From contig NZ_LT629762.1 in NCBI RefSeq assembly GCF_900105155.1, forward strand, positions 5,961,501 to 6,025,500: a stretch of 64,000 nucleotides of DNA, in the 5' to 3' direction. Source of the stretch: Pseudomonas prosekii. Its GTDB lineage: Bacteria > Pseudomonadota > Gammaproteobacteria > Pseudomonadales > Pseudomonadaceae. The notes under the pieces were generated by a model, which was not told the DNA's origin, searched no databases, and saw only the letters and a program-made list of their open reading frames with translations. Of the stretch, positions 1 to 9,060 are shown piece after piece (the stretch's first letter is position 1; each line of letters begins with the position of its first letter). The position numbers were made by a program, and so were the translations under genes.

Positions 1-3000
1 GGCATCTCAATCTGCTGTTGGACACGGTGCTACGCTCGGCTACTGAGGTTTCGATCATTGCGACGGATCTCGATGGTGTTATCCGTGTGTTCAACAAAGG
101 CGCCGAGCATTTGTTGGGTTATGGCGCCGATGAGTTAGTGGGCAAAGACACCCCGGCGCTCTTCCATGTCCCAGAGGAAGTTGCTGCACGTGGCGTTGAG
201 CTGAGCGAGGAGTACGCTCAGACTATCGACGGTTTCCGTGTGCTTACCCATAAACCTGAGCTTGAAGGCGCAGAAACCCGAGAGTGGACTTACACACGCA
301 AGGATGGCTCGCGGTTTCCTGTCACGTTAGTGGTTACCTCCATGCGCGATGCCGATGGGGTATTGAGTGGCTATCTGGGTATTGCGGTAGACATCACTGA
401 ACGTAAAGCGGCAGAAAAGGAACTGGCTGCGAGCCTGAGGACGACACTGGAACAACGTAGCGAACTGATGGCGGTGCACGATCAACTGCTGATGGCTGCT
501 GAAGTAGCCGAATTGGGCGTCTGGTCTTGGACGTTGGCGGACAATAACTTGCAGTGGAATGACCGTATGTTCGAGTTCTACGGGCAGCCACTGACGTTGC
601 GCAATAACGGTCTGAGCTATATGCACTGGTACTCGCGTGTTCACCCCGAGGATGTCGTGGCAGCGGCGGCAAAGCTGAATGCCGCCGTCGAGGGGACTGA
701 TGTGTATGACACAATTTTTCGTGTCGTTCACCCGGACGGTCAGATCCGCTTTATACATGCCGGCGCGCAGATTGAACGCAGTCCGAACGGTGCGGCATTG
801 CGTGTGACCGGGATCAATCGGGACATCACTGTCCAGCGCGAGCTAGAGTCGCATCTGCTGTACGCCAAGGAACAGGCCGATGCGGGGAGTGCGGCCAAGT
901 CTGCCTTCCTGGCCAACATGAGTCATGAAATACGCACACCGATGAACGCCGTGTTGGGTATGTTGCAGTTGGTGCAGAACACCGAACTGAATGGTCGCCA
1001 ACTCGATTATGTGACCAAGGCGCAGACCGCTGCGAAATCACTGCTGGGTTTGCTCAATGACATTCTCGATTATTCCAAGATTGAGGCGGGCAAACTGCAA
1101 CTCGATGTGCACCCGTTCGAGCTTGAACCGCTGATGCGTGACCTCGCCGTTGTGCTGACAGGTAACCAAGGCGAGAAGGAGGTTGAGGTCATGTTCGACC
1201 TGGACTCCAATTTACCCAACGACCTGATCGGCGATAGCCTGCGACTGCAACAGGTACTGATCAACCTGGCGGGTAATGCCCTCAAGTTCACCCTGGAAGG
1301 CCAGGTCGTGGTCAGCGTTGAACAACTGAAGCGCACGGAAAATGCTGTGAGCTTGCGCATCGCCGTTTCTGATACCGGCATCGGTATTAGCCCGGAACAA
1401 CTTCAGCGCATTTTTGAAGGCTTCACTCAGGCCGAGGCTTCAACTTCCCGGCGCTTTGGTGGCACAGGTCTGGGCCTGGTGATCTGCAAACGGTTGGTCA
1501 CTTTGATGGGTGGTGAACTTCAGGTGGAGAGCCAGCAAGGTGTCGGGAGTCGTTTCTGGTTCGATATCACTCTGGATGTAGCGCCAACGTCACTGCTGAA
1601 ATCCGCCTTTGCTGGAGTCGATGTGTCCTTACGGATTCTGGTCGTCGACGACAACGCCATGGCGGGTGAACTGCTGTTGCGCACCGTGCATGCATTGGGA
1701 TGGAAGGCTGACCGCGTAAGTGGTGGCACGCAAGCGGTGGAATGGGTGAAGAAAGCCCAGGCGCTAGGTGAAGCCTACGACGTGGTGCTGATGGACTGGC
1801 GGATGTCCGATATGGATGGGCTGAGCGCTGCGCAATTGATCCATCAGCAGGGTAACGGTGCGCCACCTCCGATGATCATTATGATCACTGCTTACGGCCG
1901 CGAAGTATTGGCAGACGCGCACCAGGCGGGAGACGCCCCCTTCGTGGGTTTTCTCACCAAACCGGTCACTCCAAAGCAGCTAGCCGACGCTGTTCAGCGA
2001 GCACTTAACGGCAAAGACCAGCTCCATTCCCCCCTTTCCCTGTCAACGGTTGACAGGCCGCAGCGTCTGGCCGGGCTGCGACTATTGGTGGTGGAAGACA
2101 ACATGCTCAATCGCCAGGTCGCCGATGAGTTACTGACAAGGGAAGGTGCTCAGGTGACGCTGGCCGAAGGCGGGCTGGAAGGTGTGAGCAAGGTGATGAA
2201 TGAGCATGTGCCCTTTGACGTCGTATTGATGGATATCCAGATGCCCGATATTGATGGCTTGGAGGCGACTCGTCGCATTCGATCGAATCCGCGCTTTGCA
2301 GCGTTGCCGATAGTAGCGATGACCGCAAATGCCTCCAATATCGACCGTGACGCATGTCTTGTTGCGGGGATGAATGATCATGTTGGCAAACCTATAGACC
2401 TGGAACAACTCGTCGCAACTCTGCTCTCTCAATCGAGCCGTAAAGATAGCCAGGCATCTTTAACCTTGGGGCAAGTCAATACGGGAGAAGGCGTTATAGA
2501 GTCTCGCACATCAACTATTGAGCGCTTTGGTGGTGACCTCGACTTGATCCGCAAGGTGCTATGCACCTTTGGCCCCGAGATGGAAAAACAGCTTGTCCGA
2601 TTGAGGGATCAGATCCAGCGGCAAGATGTATCGGGGGCCGCCTTTGTTCTCCATACCATTAAAGGTAGCAGCGGCACCATGGGGGCCAAGGCGGTGTCGC
2701 TGCTGGCCGGTAACCTGGAGCAGACACTAATACACGGAAATGCAGAGTCTGTAGCGAGCATCTTTTTAGACCCAACATGGTTTGACGAATTGAGCAGGTT
2801 ACTGCAACAGAGCCTTGAGCAAATGGATGTCGATTTTGCTCAGGGGCCGCGTGCAAAAAGCAGTGCTGACGAAGATTCTGTGGCGCCGGTGCAATGGAGA
2901 GAGTCCCTAGAGCAGATTCTGCTATTGCTGGAGACGGGTAACCTTCGGGCCATAGAACTGGCAGACGCATTGGCCTCAAAAATGCCGCCGTCCCTGCGGC

Positions 3001-3089
3001 CACAGTTCGACGAACTTGTTGTCAGGGTGCAATCGCTAGACTTTTCCGCTGCGATGCCGATTGGTCGTGACCTGTTGAGATCTGCCTGA
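1..3089 (+). CDS. hybrid sensor histidine kinase, 5' end outside window
   Basis: Membrane-free part of a multi-domain phosphorelay kinase. The frame is open back to base 3 with typical PAS sequence, so the TTG at 18 is not a real start and the gene begins upstream of the window. Counting from that TTG, the order is PAS (about 3-125), PAS with PAC (155-270), HisKA with the phospho-acceptor His at about 303 in 'MSHEIRTPMN', HATPase with 'GTGLGL', two REC domains ('VLMDWRM' and 'VLMDIQM' carrying the acceptor Asp), and a C-terminal HPt domain ('HTIKGSSG'). This gives a complete His-Asp-His relay in one chain. Its stop overlaps the start of the diguanylate cyclase gene (TGATG), so the two are co-translated and the relay probably signals to that partner. 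The input signal cannot be read from the sequence. Confidence 0.93.
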   Translation, partial: HLNLLLDTVLRSATEVSIIATDLDGVIRVFNKGAEHLLGYGADELVGKDTPALFHVPEEVAARGVELSEEYAQTIDGFRVLTHKPELEGAETREWTYTRKDGSRFPVTLVVTSMRDADGVLSGYLGIAVDITERKAAEKELAASLRTTLEQRSELMAVHDQLLMAAEVAELGVWSWTLADNNLQWNDRMFEFYGQPLTLRNNGLSYMHWYSRVHPEDVVAAAAKLNAAVEGTDVYDTIFRVVHPDGQIRFIHAGAQIERSPNGAALRVTGINRDITVQRELESHLLYAKEQADAGSAAKSAFLANMSHEIRTPMNAVLGMLQLVQNTELNGRQLDYVTKAQTAAKSLLGLLNDILDYSKIEAGKLQLDVHPFELEPLMRDLAVVLTGNQGEKEVEVMFDLDSNLPNDLIGDSLRLQQVLINLAGNALKFTLEGQVVVSVEQLKRTENAVSLRIAVSDTGIGISPEQLQRIFEGFTQAEASTSRRFGGTGLGLVICKRLVTLMGGELQVESQQGVGSRFWFDITLDVAPTSLLKSAFAGVDVSLRILVVDDNAMAGELLLRTVHALGWKADRVSGGTQAVEWVKKAQALGEAYDVVLMDWRMSDMDGLSAAQLIHQQGNGAPPPMIIMITAYGREVLADAHQAGDAPFVGFLTKPVTPKQLADAVQRALNGKDQLHSPLSLSTVDRPQRLAGLRLLVVEDNMLNRQVADELLTREGAQVTLAEGGLEGVSKVMNEHVPFDVVLMDIQMPDIDGLEATRRIRSNPRFAALPIVAMTANASNIDRDACLVAGMNDHVGKPIDLEQLVATLLSQSSRKDSQASLTLGQVNTGEGVIESRTSTIERFGGDLDLIRKVLCTFGPEMEKQLVRLRDQIQRQDVSGAAFVLHTIKGSSGTMGAKAVSLLAGNLEQTLIHGNAESVASIFLDPTWFDELSRLLQQSLEQMDVDFAQGPRAKSSADEDSVAPVQWRESLEQILLLLETGNLRAIELADALASKMPPSLRPQFDELVVRVQSLDFSAAMPIGRDLLRSA

Positions 3090-4036
3090 TGGAACAATCG
3101 ATGAAAACCTGGTTACCGCATTCCTTTAACCGTCCAAAACTCCTTATTGTCGACGACCAACCGACTAATATCCGGGTACTTCATGAGCTATTTCGTGAGG
3201 ACTGTGATGTGTTCATGGCCACCAGCGGTGAGCAGGCAATCAGCGTATGCCAGGCCCAACTGCCCGATTTGATTCTGCTGGACGTGGTCATGGAGGGTAT
3301 GGACGGGCATGAAGTATGCCGTCGACTCAAGGTTGACCCTATGACCCAAGACATCCCCATCATCTTCATTACCGCACAGCAGCAGGACTCAGATGAGGTG
3401 CTAGGATTGGAGCTTGGCGCGGTGGACTTCATCAGCAAACCCATCAATACCACCATTGTCAGAGCACGTGTGCGAACACATCTCACCCTGAAACTACAGA
3501 GCGATCTGCTGCGTTCAATGGCATTGATAGATGGTCTTACCGGGGTAGCCAATCGACGCAAATTTAATGAGGACATATTGGCAGATTGGCGTCTGTGCTT
3601 TCGAGAACAAAAGCCGCTGTCGCTCATTTTGGTGGATGTCGACTATTTCAAACGCTACAACGACCGATACGGACACCAGGCTGGAGATGACTGCTTGAAG
3701 TCCGTTGCCCAAACATTATCTGCAACGGTTAGACGGCCCTACGACCTAGTCGCTCGGTATGGTGGCGAAGAGTTCGCCTGCGTTCTGCCCAATACAGTTC
3801 TTTCTGGTGCGGTGGAGATTGCAGAAAGAATGCAAGAACGTGTTCGGACATTGGGTATCGAACATTCTGCTTCTGATGTCGATCATGTGCTGACAATCTC
3901 TCTAGGTGTCGCAACATTGACGCCCACTGACGAACTGGGATTCGAGGCTTTGATAGAAGCTGCGGACAAGCAACTTTATGAAGCGAAGAACGCGGGCAGG
4001 GCGCGGGTATGTTCATCTGCAATGTCGTCCAGTTAA
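3089..4036 (+). CDS. response regulator with REC and GGDEF domains (diguanylate cyclase)
   Basis: This 315-residue protein has an N-terminal receiver (about 17-135, acceptor Asp65 in 'LILLDVVM') and a C-terminal GGDEF domain. The active-site motif is intact as GGEEF, and an RxxD inhibitory site ('RPYD') lies exactly five residues before it. It is therefore expected to make cyclic-di-GMP from two GTP and to be product-inhibited (family knowledge). The ATG overlaps the TGA of the hybrid kinase, and the kinase ends in an HPt domain, so phosphotransfer from that HPt to Asp65 is the likely activation route (inference). The architecture is WspR/PleD-like, but with a single receiver. Confidence 0.93.
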   Translation: MEQSMKTWLPHSFNRPKLLIVDDQPTNIRVLHELFREDCDVFMATSGEQAISVCQAQLPDLILLDVVMEGMDGHEVCRRLKVDPMTQDIPIIFITAQQQDSDEVLGLELGAVDFISKPINTTIVRARVRTHLTLKLQSDLLRSMALIDGLTGVANRRKFNEDILADWRLCFREQKPLSLILVDVDYFKRYNDRYGHQAGDDCLKSVAQTLSATVRRPYDLVARYGGEEFACVLPNTVLSGAVEIAERMQERVRTLGIEHSASDVDHVLTISLGVATLTPTDELGFEALIEAADKQLYEAKNAGRARVCSSAMSSS

Positions 4037-4119
4037 GAAAATGCGGCAGGCTGCTTCTTGCCGTTAGCAGCCGGTCACGATATCCCGCTTATATAAATTG
4101 CTGGCCTGCTACCTGGCTT

Positions 4120-4308
4120 TCACCGTCCACAGTGTAGATCCATCAGCAGAACTTCCGCCTTGCTGTACTTGAAGCCCGGTCGAAAGAGACGATTGACGGC
4201 TTCGGACGCAGCCTTGGTCATGAGTCGAACATCGTTTGTCGGGTAGGGTAGTTCGACGAGTGCGCCATTCGCATATAAACCTCGCAAGTGATTTTGGTGT
4301 GAGCACAA
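4120..4308 (-). pseudogene. umuC: umuC C-terminal fragment
   Basis: A 62-codon minus-strand frame contains 'LYANGALVELPYPTNDVR' followed by a stretch ending 'RPGFKYSKAEVLLMDL'. This is the characteristic little-finger region of the error-prone polymerase subunit UmuC. The family is about 420 residues long, and here neither the polymerase domain nor the C-terminal tail is present. The frame begins next to a terminator and stops at TGA where UmuC should continue. It is read as a decayed remnant of a umuDC locus, not a functional gene. Confidence 0.7.
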
Positions 4309-4331
4309 AAGGGCCCTATTGGGCCCTTTTT
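4307..4331. terminator. bidirectional Rho-independent terminator
   Basis: AAAAGGGCCC, a four-base loop, then GGGCCCTTTTT. The stem is perfect, with an A-tract on one side and a T-tract on the other, so it can work on both strands. It lies just beyond the LysR gene stop at 4344 and would end that minus-strand transcript. Confidence 0.8.
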
Positions 4332-4343
4332 GCTTGGAGGTTG

Positions 4344-5222
4344 TTATTCAGAAACGGCTATTACCTGATCACTTATAAGCTGGGCCAGAATTCGCACAGG
4401 CTCCGTAAAACTCTGTCGAGACCGATGCACCAGCCCGATATCACGGTGAAAGGTATGCTGTCCCAGATCGAGAGCTCGTACACCAGCTGGCCATTCTTGA
4501 TGGGTGTTCGTCTGCGGCACCAACGCTATGCCTACACCATTTTCAACCAGCTTGATGATGGCCTCCAGTTCATCCAGTTCGCAAACCTCCCGCAAGGTGA
4601 AATGCATCTGCCGCAGGAAACGATCGACCTGTCTGCCGCCGAAGGATGATCGGTCATAGCGAATAAAGGGCTGGCTGGACAGCAGTTCCGACCAGTCTTC
4701 TCCCTCTAGGTCACGTGGCACGATCAGTCGGTAGGGCTCTAGCGCCAACGTCGTCCAGCGCAGGTCACTTTGAAGGGAGAAGGGCGGGCGAATGATCACG
4801 GCCATGTCGATCTCGCCGGCGTCGACGAGGTTCACCAGCTCCATTGAAAGGCCCGGGATGACACGTGTGCGGCACTGCGGACACTGTCGGTGAAACTTTG
4901 CTAGCGCATCTGGCAAATAGGAGCGCTGCACGGATGCGATCGCGCCGATGTTGACCAGCACGCTGGGAGGCTTGCCCAGCGTTGTAGAGCCCAAATTGTC
5001 GTAAAGCCTCAGCAGCTCTTGCGCCTGCAAAAGTATCTGGTGGCCCATTTTGTTGAGATGGGCCGAGCGTCCTCTCCTGTCGAAAATTTCGAACCCAAGT
5101 TCGGCTTCAAGGCGCTGGATTTGCGCGCTCACGGCGGCCTGAGTCAGGCCGATCTTGTTGCCGGCAGCGGCGAATGTGCCTTCCCGCGCCACCGCAATGA
5201 GTGTCTTCAGTTCTTTGATCAT
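4344..5222 (-). CDS. LysR-family transcriptional regulator
   Basis: A 292-residue protein of normal LysR length. It has an N-terminal winged helix-turn-helix (about 3-60, 'GLTQAAVSAQIQRLEAELG') and a LysR substrate-binding domain (about 88-288). It is divergent from the VOC protein and upstream of the dicarboxylate carrier, so those genes are the natural targets. An inverted repeat, CACAA-N7-TTGTG, sits immediately upstream of its start codon and fits the spacing of a LysR half-site pair. The effector is unknown. Confidence 0.92.
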   Translation of the reverse strand: MIKELKTLIAVAREGTFAAAGNKIGLTQAAVSAQIQRLEAELGFEIFDRRGRSAHLNKMGHQILLQAQELLRLYDNLGSTTLGKPPSVLVNIGAIASVQRSYLPDALAKFHRQCPQCRTRVIPGLSMELVNLVDAGEIDMAVIIRPPFSLQSDLRWTTLALEPYRLIVPRDLEGEDWSELLSSQPFIRYDRSSFGGRQVDRFLRQMHFTLREVCELDELEAIIKLVENGVGIALVPQTNTHQEWPAGVRALDLGQHTFHRDIGLVHRSRQSFTEPVRILAQLISDQVIAVSE

Positions 5223-5223
5223 T

Positions 5224-5240
5224 CACAAATATTAGTTGTG
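5224..5240. promoter_or_regulatory. candidate LysR operator
   Basis: CACAA, seven bases, TTGTG: a perfect 5-bp inverted repeat in the divergent gap, directly abutting the LysR start codon. Autoregulation of the neighbouring LysR gene is an inference from position and symmetry. Confidence 0.35.
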
Positions 5241-5376
5241 TTTCTAAGAAATATATATTGATTTTTATGTTTGGTTTCCCGTCCTACGATGTCTCACATC
5301 CCCGGCAACGGCTGAATCCAGAGAGCCAATGACGGTGGAAATGTTCGCCAACCAACAAAAAATATTTGGAGTTCTG

Positions 5377-5802
5377 ATGAGCCTCTCGCCATTCCACCTC
5401 GCAATCCCTGTTTATGACCTGGCTGCAGCTCGCACCTTTTACGGTGAGGTTTTTGGTCTTGAAGAAGGGCGCTCCAGCACGCAGTGGGTAGATTTCGATT
5501 TTTATGGTCACCAACTGGTGATTCACGAACATCCAAAAACCGCTTCGCAGGAAAGCGTGCATAGCAACCCGGTTGACGGACACGATGTTCCAGTTCCGCA
5601 CTTCGGCATCATTTTAGGTTGGGAACAGTGGGAGGCACTGGCCGAACGTCTGAAGTCGTTTGGTACCGAATTCGTGATCGAACCGTACATTCGTTTCAAA
5701 GGCCAAGTGGGCGAGCAAGCCACCATGTTTTTGTTTGATCCGTGCGGCAACGCTCTTGAGTTCAAGGCTTTCAAGGATATGAGCCAGCTCTTCGCCAAGT
5801 AA
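5377..5802 (+). CDS. VOC (glyoxalase/bleomycin-resistance fold) family protein
   Basis: A 141-residue protein opening with '[19 protein letters not shown]', the classic first beta-alpha unit of the vicinal-oxygen-chelate fold. Further on are '[10 protein letters not shown]' and '[15 protein letters not shown]', which carry the usual metal-ligand positions (His and terminal Glu). The start at 5377 is chosen over the upstream in-frame ATG at 5329 because a GGAG precedes it at good spacing and family alignment begins there. It is divergent from a LysR gene and just before a DAACS carrier. The substrate is unknown: this fold serves dioxygenases, isomerases and resistance proteins alike. Confidence 0.88.
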   Translation: MSLSPFHLAIPVYDLAAARTFYGEVFGLEEGRSSTQWVDFDFYGHQLVIHEHPKTASQESVHSNPVDGHDVPVPHFGIILGWEQWEALAERLKSFGTEFVIEPYIRFKGQVGEQATMFLFDPCGNALEFKAFKDMSQLFAK

Positions 5803-5915
5803 CAACACCCATGGCACAACCGCGTTGTGCCATTTGATCTCAAGTGAGCTGGAAGCTCATGACTCTAGCAACTGCGAATAGACGCAGACCTTTCATTCCA
5901 ACAAGAAGGCTAGAC

Positions 5916-7172
5916 ATGAAACGTATTCCCTTGGTGTGGCAAATCGTTGCCGGGCTGTTGCTTGGCGTGCTTGTCGGTTGGTACTTCAATACGCATCCGC
6001 ACTATCAGACATGGGTGAGTGCGGAGATCCTCAAACCGCTCGGTGACATCTTTATCAAGATGATGAAGATGGTGGTTGTACCGATTGTGTTCTGTTGCAT
6101 GATTCTGGGCATCGCAGGCGGCGGCGATAACAAGTCGTTTGGCCGCATGGGGATAAAATCGCTGGGCTACTTTTTTGCGATTACAGCCTTGGCCATTGTC
6201 ATCGGCTTGTGTTTCGCCAACGTTTTCGAGCCGGGTACGGGCACTGACATTTCCGGTATTTCGCACGGTACTGCAGCGATCACTCTGGAGCCGTCCAAAG
6301 GCGCATTGGTCATCTTGCAAAACATCGTCCCTGACAATGTGCTGGTTGCCATGTCAGAAGCGAAGTTGCTGTCCGTGCTGTTTTTCGCCGTGCTGTTGGG
6401 CATGGCATTGAACGCTCTGCCGAAGGACAAAAGCGCACCTTTCATCGCGGTAGTTCAGAGCCTTTCCGATGCGATGTTCAAGGTCGTCTCAATCGTCATG
6501 GCTTACGCACCGATCGGTGTGTTTGGGATGATCGGCGCGACCGTGGCGACGTTTGGTTTCGCCTCGTTGTTGCCGTTGCTCAAGTTAATCGGGGTGGTTT
6601 ATCTGGCGCTGATTGTTTTCGCATTGGTGATACTCGGCGGTATTTGCTACTTGATTGGCGAAAACATTTTCAAGTTGATCCGCTACTTTCGCAATGAGTT
6701 GATTCTGGCGTTTTCGAGTGCCGCGTCAGCCGCCGTCATGCCGCAGCTGATGACGCGATTGGAGAACTACGGTGTACCGCGTCGGATCGTCAGTTTTGTG
6801 GTGCCGGTGGGTTATGCGTTCAACCTGGATGGCGCATCGATTTTTCTCGGTGTGGCGACGATTTTCGTGGCGCAGCTCTATGGCATTGACCTGTCGCTGT
6901 CGCAGCAGATCCTGTTGGTGGTGACGATGGTGCTGACTTCGAAAGGCGCAGCAGGGGTGCCGGGTTTTGCCATCATCATCTTGTCAGCGACATTGGCGTC
7001 TGCCGGGCTGCCGTTGGAGGGGGTGGCGTTGATTGCCGGCATTTTCAGGATTATCGACAGCGGTACCACCACGTTGAACGTATTGGGCAATGCCATCGCA
7101 CCTTTGGTGATCGCCAAGTGGGAAAGGGTCGAACTGGAACCCGCGCTGGCTCATCCAGCAGCTGGCGTCTAG
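5916..7172 (+). CDS. dicarboxylate/amino acid:cation symporter (DAACS family)
   Basis: A 418-residue inner-membrane carrier of the DctA/GltP family, which imports C4-dicarboxylates or acidic amino acids with protons or sodium. Multiple hydrophobic segments run the length of the protein. The serine-rich re-entrant loop 'LAFSSAASAAVMPQL' (about 257-271) and the C-terminal 'SKGAAGVPGFAIIILSATL' loop are diagnostic. ATG 5916 is preferred over the upstream GTG at 5844 because AAGAAGG lies seven bases upstream and the first helix starts there. It probably shares control with the upstream VOC/LysR pair (inference). Confidence 0.92.
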   Translation: MKRIPLVWQIVAGLLLGVLVGWYFNTHPHYQTWVSAEILKPLGDIFIKMMKMVVVPIVFCCMILGIAGGGDNKSFGRMGIKSLGYFFAITALAIVIGLCFANVFEPGTGTDISGISHGTAAITLEPSKGALVILQNIVPDNVLVAMSEAKLLSVLFFAVLLGMALNALPKDKSAPFIAVVQSLSDAMFKVVSIVMAYAPIGVFGMIGATVATFGFASLLPLLKLIGVVYLALIVFALVILGGICYLIGENIFKLIRYFRNELILAFSSAASAAVMPQLMTRLENYGVPRRIVSFVVPVGYAFNLDGASIFLGVATIFVAQLYGIDLSLSQQILLVVTMVLTSKGAAGVPGFAIIILSATLASAGLPLEGVALIAGIFRIIDSGTTTLNVLGNAIAPLVIAKWERVELEPALAHPAAGV

Positions 7173-7200
7173 TCGTTCGTCAGATATTCAAAAGCGCTTC

Positions 7201-7215
7201 TAGACGACCGGTCTA
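7201..7215. promoter_or_regulatory. NemR-type operator O1
   Basis: TAGACGACCGGTCTA, a near-palindrome placed 22 bp before the nemR start codon. The identical sequence recurs before nemA, so one repressor very probably binds both. Confidence 0.75.
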
Positions 7216-7237
7216 GTTTTGTTTAGGCTTTCCCACT

Positions 7238-7819
7238 ATGAAAAAACCTACTCAAGACATGCGACAACACATCATCGATGTAGCGAAGGCATTGATGACC
7301 CACAAGGGCTACACCGCTGTCGGTCTTATGGAAGTGCTGAAGGCGGCGGGCGTACCCAAAGGGTCGTTTTATCACTACTTCCGCTCCAAAGAAGAATTCG
7401 GCCAGGCACTATTGGAAGAATACTTTCAGGAGTACATCGGGCGGGTAGACGTTGTTATGGCGGCGCAAGGGACGGGCGCCGAGCGGCTCCTTGGCTATTT
7501 GCGCTATTGGGCGAAGACGCAGGCTTTCGATCATCCCGAGGAGAAATGCCTGGTGGTGAAACTCGGCGCCGAAGTGTGCGACCTGTCGGAAGACATGCGC
7601 GGCGTACTGGAGGAGGGCACCGCGCTGATCATCGAGAGAATCACGCGGTGTGTTCAGCAAGGAATGGCTGATGGCTCAATCACTTCGACTCAAGACGCGG
7701 AATCCCTGGCTGAATCGCTGTATCAATTGTGGTTGGGGGCATCACTGCTGGTGAAAGTCCGCAATACCACAGCTGCCTTTGACACGGCATTAATGACGAG
7801 TGAGCGCCTGCTGGCATAG
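7238..7819 (+). CDS. nemR: TetR-family redox/electrophile-sensing repressor, NemR-like
   Basis: A 193-residue TetR repressor. The HTH contains 'AAGVPKGSFYHYFRSKEEFG' (about 36-55). The sensing region 'KCLVVKLGAEVCDLSEDM' (103-120) matches E. coli NemR closely. Cys104 aligns with the NemR reactive Cys106, and Lys173 ('LVKV') with the lysine that forms the reversible bond to that cysteine (family knowledge, from memory). Two identical TAGAC-N5-GTCTA operators flank the gene, one before it and one before the ene-reductase downstream, giving an autoregulated nemRA unit induced by quinones, electrophiles or reactive chlorine species (inference). Confidence 0.88.
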   Translation: MKKPTQDMRQHIIDVAKALMTHKGYTAVGLMEVLKAAGVPKGSFYHYFRSKEEFGQALLEEYFQEYIGRVDVVMAAQGTGAERLLGYLRYWAKTQAFDHPEEKCLVVKLGAEVCDLSEDMRGVLEEGTALIIERITRCVQQGMADGSITSTQDAESLAESLYQLWLGASLLVKVRNTTAAFDTALMTSERLLA

Positions 7820-7843
7820 GGGCGTTTTTTTTAAGATTTTTAC

Positions 7844-7858
7844 TAGACGACCGGTCTA
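7844..7858. promoter_or_regulatory. NemR-type operator O2
   Basis: An exact second copy of TAGACGACCGGTCTA in the short nemR-nemA gap, 16 bp before the nemA ATG. Its presence implies a separate nemA promoter in addition to read-through from nemR. Confidence 0.75.
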
Positions 7859-7874
7859 TTTAATTGGAGTTTGC

Positions 7875-8981
7875 ATGACTGATATTGCTATAGACACCGA
7901 TCTTTTTTCGCCCACGAATATGGGCGCGCTGCAACTGGCTAACAGAATTGTAATGGCCCCCGTGACTCGCAGCCGAATGGCCGACGACGGCGTGCCGAAT
8001 GAAATGCACGCGACCTATTACGCCCAGCGTGCCACCGCCGGTTTGATCATCGCCGAGGCCACGAACATTTCTGCTCAGGGGCGTGGCTATGCCATGACGC
8101 CGGGTATCTGGTCGGAAGAGCAGGTGGCAGGCTGGAAAAAAGTCACCGACGCAGTTCACGCGGCAGGCGGCAAGATCGTCAGTCAACTGTGGCACGTAGG
8201 TCGCTTCTCCAGCGTTGAGTTGCAGCCAAACGGCGAAGCGCCGGTCGCGCCCTCGGCAATCAAGGCCGAAGGTACCACCTACACCAACAATGGCATGGTC
8301 GAAGTGTCCATGCCTCGGGCGCTTGAGACTTCAGAGATCCCGGGGATCATCGAGCAATACAGGCATGCGGCAGAAAATGCCAAGCGAGCCGGTTTCGACG
8401 GTGTGGAAGTCCATTCTGCCAACAGTTATCTGCTCGACCAGTTCCTGCGTGATTCCACCAACCACCGGACTGACCAGTACGGTGGCTCCATCGAAAATCG
8501 AACACGACTGACACTTGAAGTCACCGAAGCCGTGGTAGCAATTTGGGGCAGTGACCGGGTCGGCATCCGCCTTTCACCAGTAACGCCTGATGCAGGTAAC
8601 ACGCCTCCAGACAGCAACGTCATGGCGACCTACGGTTACCTCATTCAACAGTTGAACAGATTCAATTTGGCCTATCTGCATTTCGTCGAAGGCGCGACAG
8701 CCACCTCTCGTACCGTTCCTGAAGGGGTGGATCTGGACGCGCTGAGTGCGCAGTTCGAAGGTTCGTACATTGGCAACAACAACTATGACCTGGAAATAGC
8801 GCTGGAGCGCAGGGCGCAAGGGCGGATTGATGCCGTGGCGTTTGGTCGATTGTTCATTGCCAACCCCGACCTGGTAGAGCGACTGCGTCGCGGTGTCGAG
8901 CTGACCATAGCTCCGCGCGAGAGTTACTACGGCGGAGGCGCCAAGGGCTACATCGATTGGCCAACGGCCAACTCCAACTAA
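7875..8981 (+). CDS. nemA: Old Yellow Enzyme-family ene-reductase, NemA-like
   Basis: A 368-residue FMN-dependent reductase that reduces activated C=C bonds, N-ethylmaleimide, nitrate esters and quinones with NADPH. Motifs of the classical OYE class are present: 'MAPVTRSRM' at the FMN-binding start, 'VEVHSANSYLLDQFLRD' with the substrate-binding His and Asn, 'ENRTRLTLEV' and 'VAFGRLFIANPDL'. The start at 7875 is chosen because GGAG precedes it at seven bases; an upstream in-frame extension runs back through the operator. It is downstream of its likely repressor nemR. Confidence 0.92.
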   Translation: MTDIAIDTDLFSPTNMGALQLANRIVMAPVTRSRMADDGVPNEMHATYYAQRATAGLIIAEATNISAQGRGYAMTPGIWSEEQVAGWKKVTDAVHAAGGKIVSQLWHVGRFSSVELQPNGEAPVAPSAIKAEGTTYTNNGMVEVSMPRALETSEIPGIIEQYRHAAENAKRAGFDGVEVHSANSYLLDQFLRDSTNHRTDQYGGSIENRTRLTLEVTEAVVAIWGSDRVGIRLSPVTPDAGNTPPDSNVMATYGYLIQQLNRFNLAYLHFVEGATATSRTVPEGVDLDALSAQFEGSYIGNNNYDLEIALERRAQGRIDAVAFGRLFIANPDLVERLRRGVELTIAPRESYYGGGAKGYIDWPTANSN

Positions 8982-9060
8982 TTAGAGATTTCCCCTGCGT
9001 CAGTTCGGCGCGGGGAGGCTCGGTCGCGAAACCATTTCGTCGCACAAGAGGTACTTGAAT

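Noticed and set aside
4049..4072. GGCTGCT...AGCAGCC inverted repeat after the diguanylate cyclase gene
   Set aside because: No T-tract and weak stem; not enough to call a terminator.
4236..4649. 137-codon plus-strand frame across the terminator and LysR 3' end
   Set aside because: Overlaps a terminator and is antisense to LysR; no ribosome site.
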